DNA of 64,000 nucleotides from Argopecten irradians. Lineage: Eukaryota > Mollusca > Bivalvia > Pectinida > Pectinidae. The notes beneath the pieces were generated by a model. That model worked only from the letters and a program-made list of their open reading frames with translations. It had not been told where the DNA came from and did not search any database. Location: positions 41,990,996 to 42,054,995 of the forward strand of contig NC_091143.1 in NCBI RefSeq assembly GCF_041381155.1. Direction: 5' to 3'. Shown here piece by piece: positions 44,336-58,100 of the stretch. Position 1 is the first letter of the stretch. Each line of letters opens with the position of its first letter. The translations under genes and the position numbers were made by a program.

Positions 44336-47300
44336 ATGTATGTTTTTCCATTTTTATCCCCCATAATGGGTATTTGTATTAATACCTGGAAGTGTGCCAT
44401 TGGTGTTTTTTACTTAAGGACGCATTCTTCTTGTGTACACAAAAGTTTACATGTTTTAAGCGATAATGACGAGACAGATTCCTTTTATGTAATGTTCAAA
44501 ACTGCTCTGTATTCCAGTGTATTTTTCGCCTATTTAACTTGTTTGCAAGCATTACTTCGAAAAGATAACATTGCCATTTTCTTAGTAATAAAGTTTTTAT
44601 TGTTTTACACATATGATTTACATGGTAAATCCGGTATAGACATAGATATACGCAAACGCGAACATCTTTCAGCAGGAATTTTGATAAATTATCGTTACTT
44701 GAAAAACTCGATATGTTTGTTAATTAATTTTGTTCTATCTCTGGTTCTTAATACTGATTTTTTATCTATTCTTATTCTACTTATATTAACACATATGGAC
44801 GTTGAGTCTAATCCTGGCCCTGGCGTTGGCGAGCTCTCCGTTTTCCATCTGAATGTTAGAAGTATTCGAAACAAATTAGATTATATTGAAGATGTAGCTG
44901 GGGAATATGATATCTTGTGCTTTACTGAAAGACATCTTGATAAAAACGTCTGTACCGATGATATTCTTTTATCGGGTTTCCATGCACCACTTAGACTGGA
45001 TAGAAACAGGGCGGGGGGTGGAGTCATTGTTTACGTCAGTAGTCTATTGAAAGTTGAAAGTTGACCGTCTAGATCATCTTGAACACCCGGGTGATGAAGT
45101 TATTTGGATACGAGTTATCTTGCAACATACCAAATTTATTTTATGTACTATTTATAGATCTGAAGTTTCAGTTGCGGCTTTTTGGGAAAATTTACGAACC
45201 TCTATAGAAAATGCTCTAGATATTTCACCTAACATTATTATTACTGGTGATGTTAATGTTGATTTGCTCAATGTTGCACCAAACCATATTCTTTTGGATA
45301 TTATGAGTACTTTTAATTTAACAAATGTAATCAATGAACCTACACGGATAGGTCAAACTAGATCAAGTTTGCTTGACCCTTTTCTTTTAAGTCAGTCTAT
45401 ATCTTGTATTGATTCTTCTGTAATAAATATTGATAGATCGATAAGCGATCATGAAGGTTGTATTGTCAGTGTAACTTTGCCATGAGCTTTTAAATCTGTT
45501 TATAAGAGAAAAAAAATTGGTTTTATAAAAGAGCCGATTATGTCAAGTTAAATAATCTTATATCGCAATACGACTGACGTGAATCTTTGCTTGGTAGTGG
45601 GTCTGTAGACAATGCGAGTGAAACTTTTACTAATGTATTTTTAAATTTCATTAAAGAGTGTATACCCTCTAAAGAAGTTACAATTAGGCCGTCCGATAAA
45701 CCCTGGATGACTTCTGAGCTCAGAACAAATCTAAGAATCCGGGACAGGTTACATAAAATAGCTAGAAAATCTAAGCGTTTTCAGGATATTCTCAATTTTA
45801 AAAGACAACGAAACAAAGTAAATAATATGAAAAAGTATCGTCGTTTAAGCTTTTATGAAAATGTGCATGGTATAATTAATAATTTTTTTACTTCTGACCC
45901 AAAAGCTTATTGGAAGTTAATCAAACGTTTACTTAACTCTAATGGAACTTCACAAATTATACCAACTCTTGCAGATCCTGTTACGGATAATATAGTTACG
46001 AGTGATGATGAGAAATCAAATTTATTAAATGAGTACTTTTGCAGCATTACTCGTATAAATGAACAAGACGCTCAGATCCCAAATATTACACTGAAAACAA
46101 ATAAAAGTTTAAATTCTATACAGTTAAATCACTCTGAAATCAAAGATGTACTGCAAATATTAAAGCTCGGCAAGGCCTCGGGTCATGATGGTATCAGTCA
46201 CCATATGTTAAAACATGTTTGTAATACTATTAGTAAACCACTCGAGATACTTTTCAATATGTCTTTGTCATCTGGCTTTTATCCGAAACTTTGGAAAATG
46301 GCAATTGTTATGCCTTTATTTTAAAAAGATGATGGACATTCCGTAACAAATCATCGTCCAATATCTCTTTTGTCCACTGTTGGTAAAGTTTTTGAACGTG
46401 TTACTTTTAAACATATATTTAATTATTTCATGGAAAATTCATTATTTTATAAAAACCAATCTGGTTTCCTCCCAGGACATTCCACTGTTTATCAATTAAT
46501 TGAAATGTACCATAACATTTGTTTATCCCTCGAAGAAAGAAAACATACATGTATTATCTTTTGTGACATTTCAAAGGCTTTTGACAGGGTGTGGCATTCT
46601 GGATTATATGTAAAGTTAAAGTCCTATGGAATTGGAGGCGAATTATTAGTTTGGTTAAAGGACTACCTAAGTCAAAGAAAGCAAATGGTATGTGTTAATG
46701 ATACTTTTTCAAGGTTGGGAAATATTGATGCTGGGGTTCCACAAGGTTCCATCCTAGGCCCTCTATTATTTTTGATATACATAAATGATATTACAGATGT
46801 TTTTGACTCCGCGTCGCGTCTTTTTGCAGATGATACCTCTCTTCAATGTTCTTCCTTTTCTTGTCTCGAAAATCAAACAACTTTAAACAAAGATCTTGAA
46901 TCATTAAACACCTGGGCAAAAACATGGCTAGTGTCTTTTAATCGAGATAAAACCAATGTTCTTTTTATTTCTAACAGTAATGAAATAAATGAATTATTAT
47001 AATTAGAATTTAATGGTAATATTTTAGACTTTACCGACCGTCATAGGCATTTGGGTGTGGTATTCAATTCTAGTGCCAAATGGGGAGATCACGTGGAAGC
47101 AATATATTCTTCAGTAATGAAAAAGTTAAATGTGTTGAGAAAATTGAAATTTTTAATAAAACGTGACGCTTTGCTCAGAATTTATCGCGCTTTTATTTTA
47201 CCTGTATTAGAATACGCATGTGAATTATGGGATGGTTTTTCAAACTCAGACTCGGAAAAATTAGAAAAAGTTCAAAAGGAAGCTGCTAGAATAATAACCG

Positions 47301-47986
47301 GTCTTCCCTCTTATGCAAGTATCGATTCTCTATATTTTGAAACTGGTTTAGAATCTCTATCTTCTAGAAGGAAAAGGAAAAAACTTCATCTTCTCTACAA
47401 AATGCGCACAAATCAAACTCCTGATTTTCTTACTTCTCTACTTCCTTCTACCGTTCAAGATCAAGCTGCCTATCCATTAAGAAATAGAGATGACTATAGA
47501 ATTCCGTATTTCAGACTTTCATCTACAAACACTTCTTTTCTACCTTCTACTCTTCGCTCTTGGAATAACTTAGAAAACTCTGTTAAGTCAGCAATATCAT
47601 TGAGCCTTTTTAGAAATTCACTAAAACCGGTTTTAGAATCTTCTCCTTCTTACTTTGGCATTGGTGACCGGAAGTTAAATATATTGCATACAAAACTTAG
47701 ACATCAATGTAGTTCCCTAAATTACGATTTGTTCAGGATAAACCTTGTGGAAACTCCATGCTGTAACTGTGGACATATTTGTGAGAGTGTACATCACTTT
47801 TTTTTCGAATGTAAAAATTATAATGTTGAAAGGAATTTGCTATTGGAAAGCCTAAATAATATGAATTTAAATGTTCTTATTGATTTAAATTTAATCTTGT
47901 TTGGAAATGAGGATCTGTCTCTGGAAACGAACACAGGCATATTTTTATATGTTCAAAACTTTATTAAATTAAGCAAAAGATTTTAA
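44336..47986 (+). pseudogene. LINE ORF2 (2A motif, AP endonuclease, reverse transcriptase), damaged
   Basis: Segments 44336-45064, 45054-45485, 45587-46324, 46370-47002 and 47051-47986. The first has hydrophobic stretches, then the 2A motif DVESNPGP (44798-44821), then the endonuclease start (ELSVFHLNVRSIRNKLDYI). Later segments show endonuclease ITGDVNVDLL and SDHEG; RT motifs FCDISKAFDRVWH, GVPQGSILGPLLFLIYINDI and FADDTS; thumb SAKWGDHVEAIYSSVMKKLN; and a C-terminal CNCGHICESVHHFFFEC zinc-knuckle-like motif. Lesions: a 7-bp duplication (TTGAAAG) near 45050, stops/frameshift at about 45483-45590, an in-frame TAA near 46322 and another at 47000. Clade is CR1/L2/jockey-like by motif, not tree-tested. 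Confidence 0.87.
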
Positions 47987-48314
47987 TATTAGACGAATAC
48001 CTTTATTGTTATACACCTATCAGTTCTTTTCGATATCTCTTTTGTGTATTTTTGTGTTATCTAGAAATCGACTTAAATCACGTTATTTTAGATATTATGG
48101 CAAGTTGGTACTAAGGCGACGATTGCTTATGGATTTGATGGAAGACCTGAACAGCTAGGAGAAAGATTTTAGGAGTGTGATGGACATTCTTTTAGAGGGA
48201 AGGCAAAGAACGAGATAATTAGTCCAACTGTTGCCGCAAATTATGATTTATTAATTAAGTATTAATTTTAGTATTACAATTATAAGACATTGTATTTTCT
48301 CCTTCTCCTTACTC

Positions 48315-48316
<2 letters not shown>

Positions 48317-48379
<63 letters not shown>
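48317..48379 (+). repeat. (CT)n microsatellite in LINE 3' UTR
   Basis: About 31 uninterrupted CT dinucleotides. Confidence 0.95.
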
Positions 48380-48380
<1 letters not shown>

Positions 48381-48537
48381 AAGTGTTCTTATTTACTATT
48401 AATCATGTTTATATATTTCATTACTTTGCATATCATGTTTGTATTTGTTCTGTATTTTCGAAAGGGTGTCAATATAAGTTGCATAAAACTTGTACCCAAT
48501 CCTTTTGTATATATTTGCAATAAAATATGATAAATCT

Positions 48538-49108
48538 AAAATACCTTTTATATGTTCATGTACGTACAGTTATAGTGTACATTTTTTGGCTACCTGTAAG
48601 TGGTTAACATCTCAGAATTTCAACAATACATGTATATAAATTTAGTATTATGCCTAGTCGTATAAAATGTTGAAATATTGAGAAATTATAGCGAAATCAA
48701 ATTATAACCTGCTGTTTGAATAGAAGCAAACCAAAACGGACATGGAATCACAATTATCATCTCGGAATAATTTGAATGTTTGAAGCTAAGATTATGTAGA
48801 TCTATTACAATGTAAAATTCTTTCAATCTCTAATGACCATTGCCGTACGCGACAGGAATATAGCGCATAAGAGAAATATAGTTTTAATCTAATCATACCT
48901 TTTGTATATATCGGTATATTAAAACAGTTAAAGTATGGGGTTGGGGGATATAGCAAGTTTGTGGTTTCCCGAGACTTGCTCCGCCTCGGGAAATAGACAA
49001 GTCTCGGAAAACCAGAAACTTGCTTTATCCCTCAACCCCATACTTTAACTGTATACTAACGGCCGAGAATATGTTTCTAATAAATAATATATTAATTGTC
49101 ATTTTCAG
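48538..49108. other. Intergenic/intronic spacer with hairpin
   Basis: Between the LINE end and the first recognised exon of the coiled-coil gene. Apart from the foldback at 48913-49050 (listed separately) nothing is recognised. Confidence 0.4.
48913..49050. repeat. Foldback hairpin, ~52-bp arms
   Basis: CAGTTAAAGTATGGGGTTGG, then GATATAGCAAGTTT and CGAGACTTG, is mirrored by CAAGTCTCGG, AAACTTGCTTTATCC and CAACCCCATACTTTAACTG. The loop includes CTCCGCCTCGGGAAATAGA. A MITE-like foldback 59 bp upstream of exon 49109. Confidence 0.7.
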
Positions 49109-52100
49109 AGCATTATCTGATGTTAGTATCAGCTGTAATCAAATGACTGCCAGTATCAAGGATACTTTATCAAAAATGGAAGAAATGAGAAAGGAGTGAG
49201 TATACTTAATTTTATTTAGCAGGTAGAATAACTTTCGTTTCTGTTCTTTTCTCCGTTCGTCCTTTCGTCTGTCGATTTGCATATGTAATCCGAGATCGAT
49301 TTTAAAAGATAACCTAAAAGCAGTATACGCCATGTACATGATTTGTCCATGAATATCAGTTACCAATCAAAAATAGCGAAGGAGTATGCAAGTTCCCCTT
49401 GTCACCTGTTTATGATTTTCTAAATACATCTAGGATATCGACTTCGACTTACTTGAAGACATAACTAAGACATTTTATGTTAATATACCTCCACATTCCG
49501 ATGTTTCATGAACTTAAAACTCTAATTTTTACTTTTATGAGCTGCATATACATTTTGACAAAATATATGAAAAGAAGTATCATTTAGAAAAAAAAGTGCC
49601 TGTTCAGGTAATATATCTTTCAACAATGGCATTATGCTTTACGGTGTCTCAACAGCAGGTACTCACACCATTTTGGTGACTCCAGTGTACATATCCTATG
49701 CCATAATGTTTTATGGAAAGAGAAAGAAAACGTTTTCAAGCTATATTGTTATATTCTGATGTTGAGTGTTTAACCATCAGTTAGTTATATAGAATACAAA
49801 ACAACACTAAATCAAAACGGGATCAAACACTCAAGAGCTGCAAGGAACAGCCATTGGTTTGGTAATATATGTACACCCCAATATCTTTTCGCTGAGCGCT
49901 AAGCATAAGCAGAAACTAGAACTTTTACATATAATGTTGCCTTCGGGTATGTGTAAATATCATCAGGTAAAAGTTATTGCAAAATACAATTGGATGGAAA
50001 GTTTCTTTGTTAATTTTGTATAAGGTGTAATTTACCTCCAAAACTTATATATATATAATACGTACATTATCGTGTTATCTTGTTTATCGAATACCGCTAA
50101 AAATAAAGTGTTTTTGCTTTTTGTTCTAGTTGAAACATGCGCTGGAATATATGAACAGTCTGACAGTCTGTATGAACGTAATACATGTATAGATGATTCC
50201 GAGCAAAAATGCTTTCAAAATACTCTTTTACCTAAATATATATCTGTATGTATATTGTGCAGAAGTTTCATGACACTGTACAACAGACGCAATGGACTTG
50301 ATGCAATCGTACAGAAACTCACAAAATTTCAAGAAAAGATTGTCAGGTAGGACATGGATATGTATATTTTTTTATTAGTTTAACGTCATATAAACAGTCA
50401 GTGTCATATACGGACTTGCCAGATTTATTAGTGGAGGAAAGCCGGAATACTCGGAGACAAACCACCGACTAACCCTACCTAATAACTGCCTCATATGAGA
50501 TTCAATAACGCGACACAGCGGTAGAAGGCTTGTGGTAATATGACGGGACATCTTAACCACTCGATCGCCACGGTCCCTAAAAAGATATGTCCAATAATAT
50601 AAAAAATAAATGAAAATAATTGATGACTTAGTTATGTTTTGAAAAAATACCACATCTTGATAAATTTCAGTGCATTAGCGTTAAGATTTTATCCTTGTAC
50701 ATATTTTACTGCTCAATGTATCAACCAGAAAATATCCAACGTTAAATTATGACCTCGCCACTAACACAAATAAATCCAAAGTCCAAGCATCTAATCGGAA
50801 TATCTCCAATTCCCTTCAACAACTTACTACACTATAAAGCTAGTCGCGCTTCCAGTGAAACACTACCTTCCAATATCAAGTCCGAAAAGCCGAAGTCCCA
50901 AAAAAACAAGTCCCGTTCCCAGCGAAACACTCTAATAAAAAGCGTACTTTATCAGCCCCAATCCCTGGGGAAACACACCTGTAAAATCCAGTCAAAAAGC
51001 CCGGTACCATGGCCGCAGCCCTTTTCATACCCCTTTACTATTAGTCGCATGCATAAACATTACCTATATCTACTAAAAATAAAAACTACAAATAAAGAAT
51101 CTTCCAGCATCTAAATAAAGGAATCTTAGTAAAGATGTACAGAACTACCCCTAGACTAAATATACACAGCCGAGTATCTAAATTAGGGAATCTAAGTAAA
51201 GACTTCAGAAATTTCCCCTTCACGAATTATACACTCGAGTCATCAGAAATGAAGCTTAATATAGTTTCCAAACAAAGCTAAATTAAAATTCTAGGCGATC
51301 CCTAAAACAATTATACAAATGCCATCTCTCTGAGAAGTATGTCAACGGAACCCTAAAAATACGTATATACAGGTTGCCTAGAGTTCAGGCTATTTTGCCT
51401 CCCTATACACTAGTACCACTTCTGCTTATCCAAGTGTCTAGGTTTTCCCCGAACCCAAATGGCCAGAACCGACCAATTTAACACCCTTTAATGAACATTT
51501 TACTCGGGTAGTAAAGTCATCGTCTAGACATGTACACTATGGAACTTATTTTTGACTCTTACCACGAAATGATTGAACATAACAGCTTTACCATGTTCAT
51601 ATGGAGTGAAATATAAAGGTATTCTGAACAAAAGGAATGCGTTGTCTGTGTGACATTATTATTTCCTTAAAGAACACATAAGGTTTGACAATAATGCAAA
51701 CATTTATACTTTATACAAACAATAAGGGAAACCCTTTTTTGGTTGTTGTGTGCCATCATATATAATAAATTGCCATGTGACCTTTTCATACTTTCATTAG
51801 TACCGCAGTATGTATTATGCAAAACATTAGTTTACAGTATATTGAATTAAAGGAACGGGTCACAAAACTTTCCAGTCTTTGTTTAATTTCTATATTTATC
51901 AAATAGTCACAAAAAAACCCAGACAATAACAATTTTCCTTTAGACTTTTAACTGACAAAAATGGTCATGGCTTCACGGACAAATACCCTCATGAGCTCTG
52001 GGAACAGAAGCCCATTAATATGGGTAATATTGATAACACACCAAATTTATTTTGGAATGTAGGCACTCACGAAAATGATCAAACACTTGTTCATAAATCA

Positions 52101-55100
52101 GATAAGTCAGAAATATGTTGGAAGCATTTCCGGTTCATGAAAAATTCCGTAATGCGCAGGGAAGCCATGACGGGTAGTGGATTCAGGAGACTGCCACACT
52201 ACAACAGTAAAGAAAACCAACAACAATATCTTAATAAAAACACTTGGAGGGAGGGAGGGTATAAAGTTTTATACTCCCTGAATATACTTTCACCTGGTCT
52301 GTCCGGCTGAGCAGAGAAAATGGAGAGTTCCATAAAGGGGAACTAACTCTCTTAACCAAAGCCTGGCCCTACTAATTAAAGCGCCGGAAAACATTCGGTT
52401 TACATTTGATAACCCAATTTAATCTGTAATTCGATTAAATTCATTTAATAATAACAAATTACCATAACGAACAACCACTGTGTCCCTTGGTTTACTTGTC
52501 AAACGTATTATTACCTTTCAATTTCAGTGAACATCAGACTCTTAGGTCACAATGGACAGAGGAGGAAATGTGGTTCAACGAATCAAACAATGCCTACGTT
52601 GATTTTTATCTCAAAGAGGATGAAAGGACCGAATTAAGAAAAAAAGCAACAGACGCATGGGAAAGAAGTAACAAGGAAAACCACGTTAGGTATATAACAT
52701 ATATTGTATCCAGGCAACTACATAAACAAGCATGGTTTAATTTTCTTTTTGGTAAAATGCAAAAACTATATTTGAAATAATCAAAAATGAAACAAAAATG
52801 GATAATTCATCCTTCCAGATCGTTGCTAGCAACGCGGTTGTTATGACAATCTGGCCACTCAGAGCGCGTGTTCGCCATTACCTCCGAAGACATCGCGTAC
52901 ACTGTACTTCATGTTCCACACTGCATAATTTTAACAATAACTAAACATCTTGAATGTTAGTAAGAATGGTAAAAATGTGTGCATGAGGTACATGTAATTA
53001 TGACACCTGATATGTAGTAAGGGTTGATACTTTTCTATTCAATTTCCCAAACCTAAAACTAATTCAGCAAAATGTTTTCGGTGGATCAAGGCTTGTGGAC
53101 GTGTCGAAAACTGATCGTCACAAATGTGTTTGTTCAATGGTAAGAGCAATAATGTACGTTTTGTAAAATGTTTTCAATTCATGTACCTTTAAATGTTGTT
53201 GATTAGTTCTATCTTATAGTTAGTCTAGTAAAATACCAATTTAGCTTTCTACTATCTGGAAATACTGTGTATGTAACGTTATGTATTTTACTACTCTAAC
53301 ATGCCCATACACTGTATAAAATTACATGTACATCCGAGTATACACAGCATAGGTATTTAACATTCTATCTATGTTATAGGAAATAACTCCTACATACTAT
53401 ATAAGTGTATTATATAGGGGTACTATGATGGAAAGCATTTTTGGAAGACTGCGGTATGTTTTGTTGTGTCTTCTTTTATATTGGAACTGTTGTCCTTTTT
53501 ATAGTGCTTTTTCACTGAAGCACGCCGCCGAAGGCATCAAACAACATAGTAAACCCGGTCATATTATACTAACAACGGCTGAACCAGTCGTCCTACTACC
53601 TATATGCTGAACGCTACCACTTTTGTAGACTTATTTAAAAATTAGCCATTCCAACCCATCGGACAGAGATATCTGTACTTCCGGTAAGAATAAGATTTCT
53701 CTGTCTCACCCAGGGCAAAACAGTCTTAACGCGTAGAGCATATTCGTCATATGCAAATATACTAACCTGTGTAGTCAAACTGGACAATTCATATCACCTC
53801 TAACCCGGAGTTCGTACTTCACGCGCGAACTGAACTTTGACCTAACGACCATCGCAATCGGAAGTCCACATGCTTTCAAATATTTTTTTGATGTCTACTC
53901 GTGGGAATTACAGGGTAGGGAAGGGAAATTTCTGCGTCTCCGCAAGCCTCGGATTAGGCAGTCATGAATCTCTTCTTTGGGTAGAGATTTCTCTGGCATA
54001 CCCTCAAGGAAGGGAAAGATCCTGCTATTCTTCTGAGATTGAAAACAGACATAAAGCAATTCTACAAAATTTATATTCATTTTAGTCATTTTCACTATTT
54101 TAGATACGTCTTTGCAGGTTTTGTCTGTTACAGCAGAAATTATAGAGAGCGAAGCGAACGGGCCGAAGGCTCATTCTATGTAAATCATCCAGTATATGTA
54201 GAGTTGGAAAACTTTCTCGCAAGACAGTATCCAAAGTCACACTCTTGCATGACTACAAAATCACACTCTCGCGTAATTCTAAACAAGTTACACTTGGAAA
54301 ATTTTAAAGAAAAAAAAAAAAAAAAAAAACGTTAGTGAAAGATTAACCTTCCAATTGATTCTTACCTGAATCTAACAGTTACATTTTGTCCAGAATCTTA
54401 ACTTAAAAGCCGTTTTACGTTAGCAGTTGCTTCGAAAATTTTCGCCTGGCAACGGAGAATGACGTTGAGATATATTTTGTAGCCGCAGTCACGTAATTTT
54501 GCAGAAAGTGAAAGTAGAAGTATCATATGTTCAATATTGTTTTTCTTGTTATAAACTCATTGCCAGTAATTCAGCAAACCTTTGAATCTAATAATTAATA
54601 TTCTATTAATGGTTTCCAGCAGTACAGTTAATCAGGGCACACAATAAGCAATACGAACAAAACGCATATCAACATATGACTGATGGGTCAGGGGAGATTA
54701 CTCTTTCGCCGTTGGAAATCCGTTATCTATATGGCATATTTCTATTAAGTGAAATAGTTTAAAAAAAGACAAGAAACGAGAGAACGGATTTACTGCTGCG
54801 CTCTCCGATAGGCTTTGCCTAAAATTATATTAAGACTTAAGGAGAAAAGCAGGCATATACAGGATGTGTATAATGGTGATAGGTGATTCAAAATTAGAGT
54901 ACCTTTCCACTTATGAAGTGTCAAGTCCTGCATCTGTATGGTTTTGTTTTAGTTTGTTGTTAATATTTCAGATGTAAAAACATAACATGTAACTTTAAAG
55001 AGAACATGTATACACATGCGTAAATGTGTGAAATGCATCAATACGATTAGAAGGAAGAAAACAAACATTTTAAAGTATGGACACTTTGTATGTTGACTTA

Positions 55101-58100
55101 TGCAATCAATAACAAGTGACTCAAGGTTGGGTTTGTCAAGGGGTAGCTATGGATTGTCCTATAAAGATTGATGATCAGGTTAACATGTGCAGTATTTGTT
55201 ACAATGATATTTACCCAGTAGTGCAAGTACAGTATGAGTCATTAATGCACCTCTTCGACAAACAAATACACCGACTGAGAAGATGTGATTTTTCTCCTTT
55301 CGTCATACAACGCTAACATCAGGCCCTTAATTAATTTCATATTCATTGTTTGACAGATTCATATAATGGACATAACCTTCTTTAAAATAAATAGTGCCAC
55401 TGGACAGACATTTTGAAAATAATTCATACAAAAATGATCATGAATTTCCGTGAAGGAAACAATGATTAAAACTGCAGCTGCCATCATTTAAAGTTCCCCG
55501 AGCGGTATTTGTTTACATTCGTCGTCGGAGTAGATGGTCACGTGATTTCGGTTGTCACTTGGCGTGACCTGGAAGGGTGAATTGGCTCATTGTATCAAGT
55601 CACGGCAGATTTTTTTTCATATCATCAATGCTAAAAGTACGAAACACTATTTTCCAACATTCATCAAAAGCAGGTGCCCATGAAAGGTTCGTAGATGTTT
55701 AGTTATCATCATGATTGGGATATTCTTGTTGCCTGTTTGAAGAGCAAGTAACCATATTGCAGTTAAATCAGTTTTCTAACAGCCAAATAGATGTTAATTC
55801 TGATTGTTTCGCACGCTGCTAAATTTTATCTTTCCTAAGTGCGTCGCAAAGAGTTTATGAAAAGTGCTGCGAGCAGCAAAAGAAATATGGTCAGCTGGTA
55901 AAAGCTTTACGCGTTGAGCGAGAATCAAAACGACGGTAAGTTTTGAACCTTTCTCGAAATATCTTGTTTATGTTCTCTAACATCTCCTTTTATTATGAAC
56001 ATTCAGTTGGAATTCATACTAACCATCATGATTTGATACTGATGATAGGCAGGTAGCTTCTTTATGTTTTCAGTCTTCAAATGTTATAAACATATATTTA
56101 CATTTTGCCACTGCGACTCCCATTATTCTAATGATAATCGTGATCTGCATTATGAGCGAATAAATGCAGCCTAGACTTGGTGTAGAAATATCTACATTTA
56201 AATGTCTGGATAAATGAAAGTTAATTGATATTTTTCAATTTTTTATAGAGACCATTTTTATCATATTGAACTTGGCTGTTCAGGTTCAAAGCGGGGAATT
56301 CAAATGTTCACTTGCATCTAAATTATGGTAACGGCCGCTATTCTATTTATCTGCCACCCAGATTGCATTTATATCTCCAATAAATGCAATCTAACAATCC
56401 TTTAATTGTTAAATAATAATATATCTGCATCTTCAAACATTTGCAGTAACATTAAAACGCATGTGTCAGAGTTAGAAGCACGTTTCGACGAAACAGAGAG
56501 GTAAGTCTTTGAGTCTCATGAAGCATATTTCGTCTTGTGTTGTGACAAAATATCCAGATTTCTTATATCAATGAATTATGTGACATCAGTAAGTAAATAT
56601 TCCCAAATCTGTTATAATGTTTATTAGCGTATATTTACATTATGTACATTTTACCGTACTGACTGACATTACTCTAATGGTAATCATTATCTGCATAATG
56701 AGTAGATAACTGCAGCTTAGCCTTGATTTAATAATACATATACTCATCAATGGGAATCTTATGTACTGACACCAAATAAGTCCGCGGTTGACAAATAATC
56801 CAGTCTGTTATGTTATAAAATGATAATAAAACATTTTAAACGTCTGAATTGGTATTGTATTATAGTCTTTACTTCTCGATCTAATTAAATAAATACATGT
56901 AACATTACAATTTAACTGATAATATCCTTGATTTTTCAGAAGTAATGAAGAAAACATTTATGAATTACAAAAGCAGATTCATGCATTACAAAGGTATGTT
57001 GTTGTAAGGTAATATCATTTGACAACAAATATTTTGTTGTTGTTTTCAAATTACCTAAACCAGCTGAAATAGTACATAAATATAAAAATTAATACTTAAT
57101 GTTTGTATAATCAAGCCCTCTTTGTGTCTCCTTAAGTAGCATAGGAATAAACTTGATCCTTGAATAACATATTAAAAGTTTGCAATGGACATACCACTGT
57201 ATTTCTAGCAAGAATTAGAAAGAAGCCACCAACCTTTAATATCACGTGTACTGCTGCATAAATGTGCAAAATGTGTTGTCTTGATGTGAGTGTCAAATCC
57301 TGATATTGTTGGTTTTTTTTTTAATTTGGAATACGTATCCAATATCAAATCGAAGTGGGGAATATCACATATGAAAATAAATTATTTCGTTGTCGTTGTT
57401 TTTACTCGTAATTAAATTGCAACCCTTTCTTTACCTGATACATATATTTTTATCTATAAAAACTAAAAGAGTGCAAAGAAAAAGAGAGTAGATATGCTGA
57501 AAAGGATGTCGCAACACAACTGTAAGTACAACAATTTCTAGAGTTCATTACGATCTCCTTTCGTATCAAATTAGATGGATTATTTCGCGGATATACTAGA
57601 TTAAATTGTTAGTAAATAGTCACAATGTGCCTACAACACAGGCTATGCAAGTAGGACGTTATAATTTTACCCGCCTCCCCAATTGCATGATCGTTAAAGG
57701 CGACAAAATTTAGGATCTTATCTTTTCTCTTTATATTGTGACCGGGTGTGGTGTGTTGCTTGATGTCTTCTATACAAAGAGCAACAGTTCCACTATACAA
57801 GAAGACAACACACGAGTATACTGCAGTTTCTCAAAACACGCACCTCGCACTATGCACACTACAAACAGCATACGGAGGCCGTCCTTACATGACTCTAGCT
57901 ATTAATTGTCAATTAATCAAACAAACAAACAAATAAGCTTACAACATCCATCGAGGTTCGTCGATGTACTCAATACAACTCACTACATGGATATGTAGTA
58001 ACACGTTTAGGCCAATATTTCTAGGATAACCACACATCGTTTTCATGTGGTACAATGCATAATTTGATATTACAAAAATCCAAGTTTTGTTAAGTTTCAA

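Larger units (their letters stand above)
41950..48537 (+). mobile_element. Near full-length non-LTR retrotransposon (CR1/L2/jockey-like)
   Basis: 5' region with a ~112-bp tandem unit (TTTTATAACTCCCGACCAGG at 42071 and a near copy at 41961), ORF1 (42181-43107), a long inter-ORF spacer, ORF2 with endonuclease and reverse transcriptase (44336-47986), a 3' UTR with a (CT)n run, and an end near AATAAAATATGATAAATCTA. Both ORFs are on the plus strand. ORF1 is open. ORF2 has about four lesions, so the copy is fairly young but not active as it stands. Confidence 0.88.

Noticed and set aside
50120-50200. Possible exon after TTTTTGTTCTAG at about 50129 (LKHALEYMNSLTVCMN)
   Set aside because: Its phase does not fit the flanking exons (it gives a stop after exon 49109-49195), whereas 49109-49195 joins 50263-50346 directly in frame.
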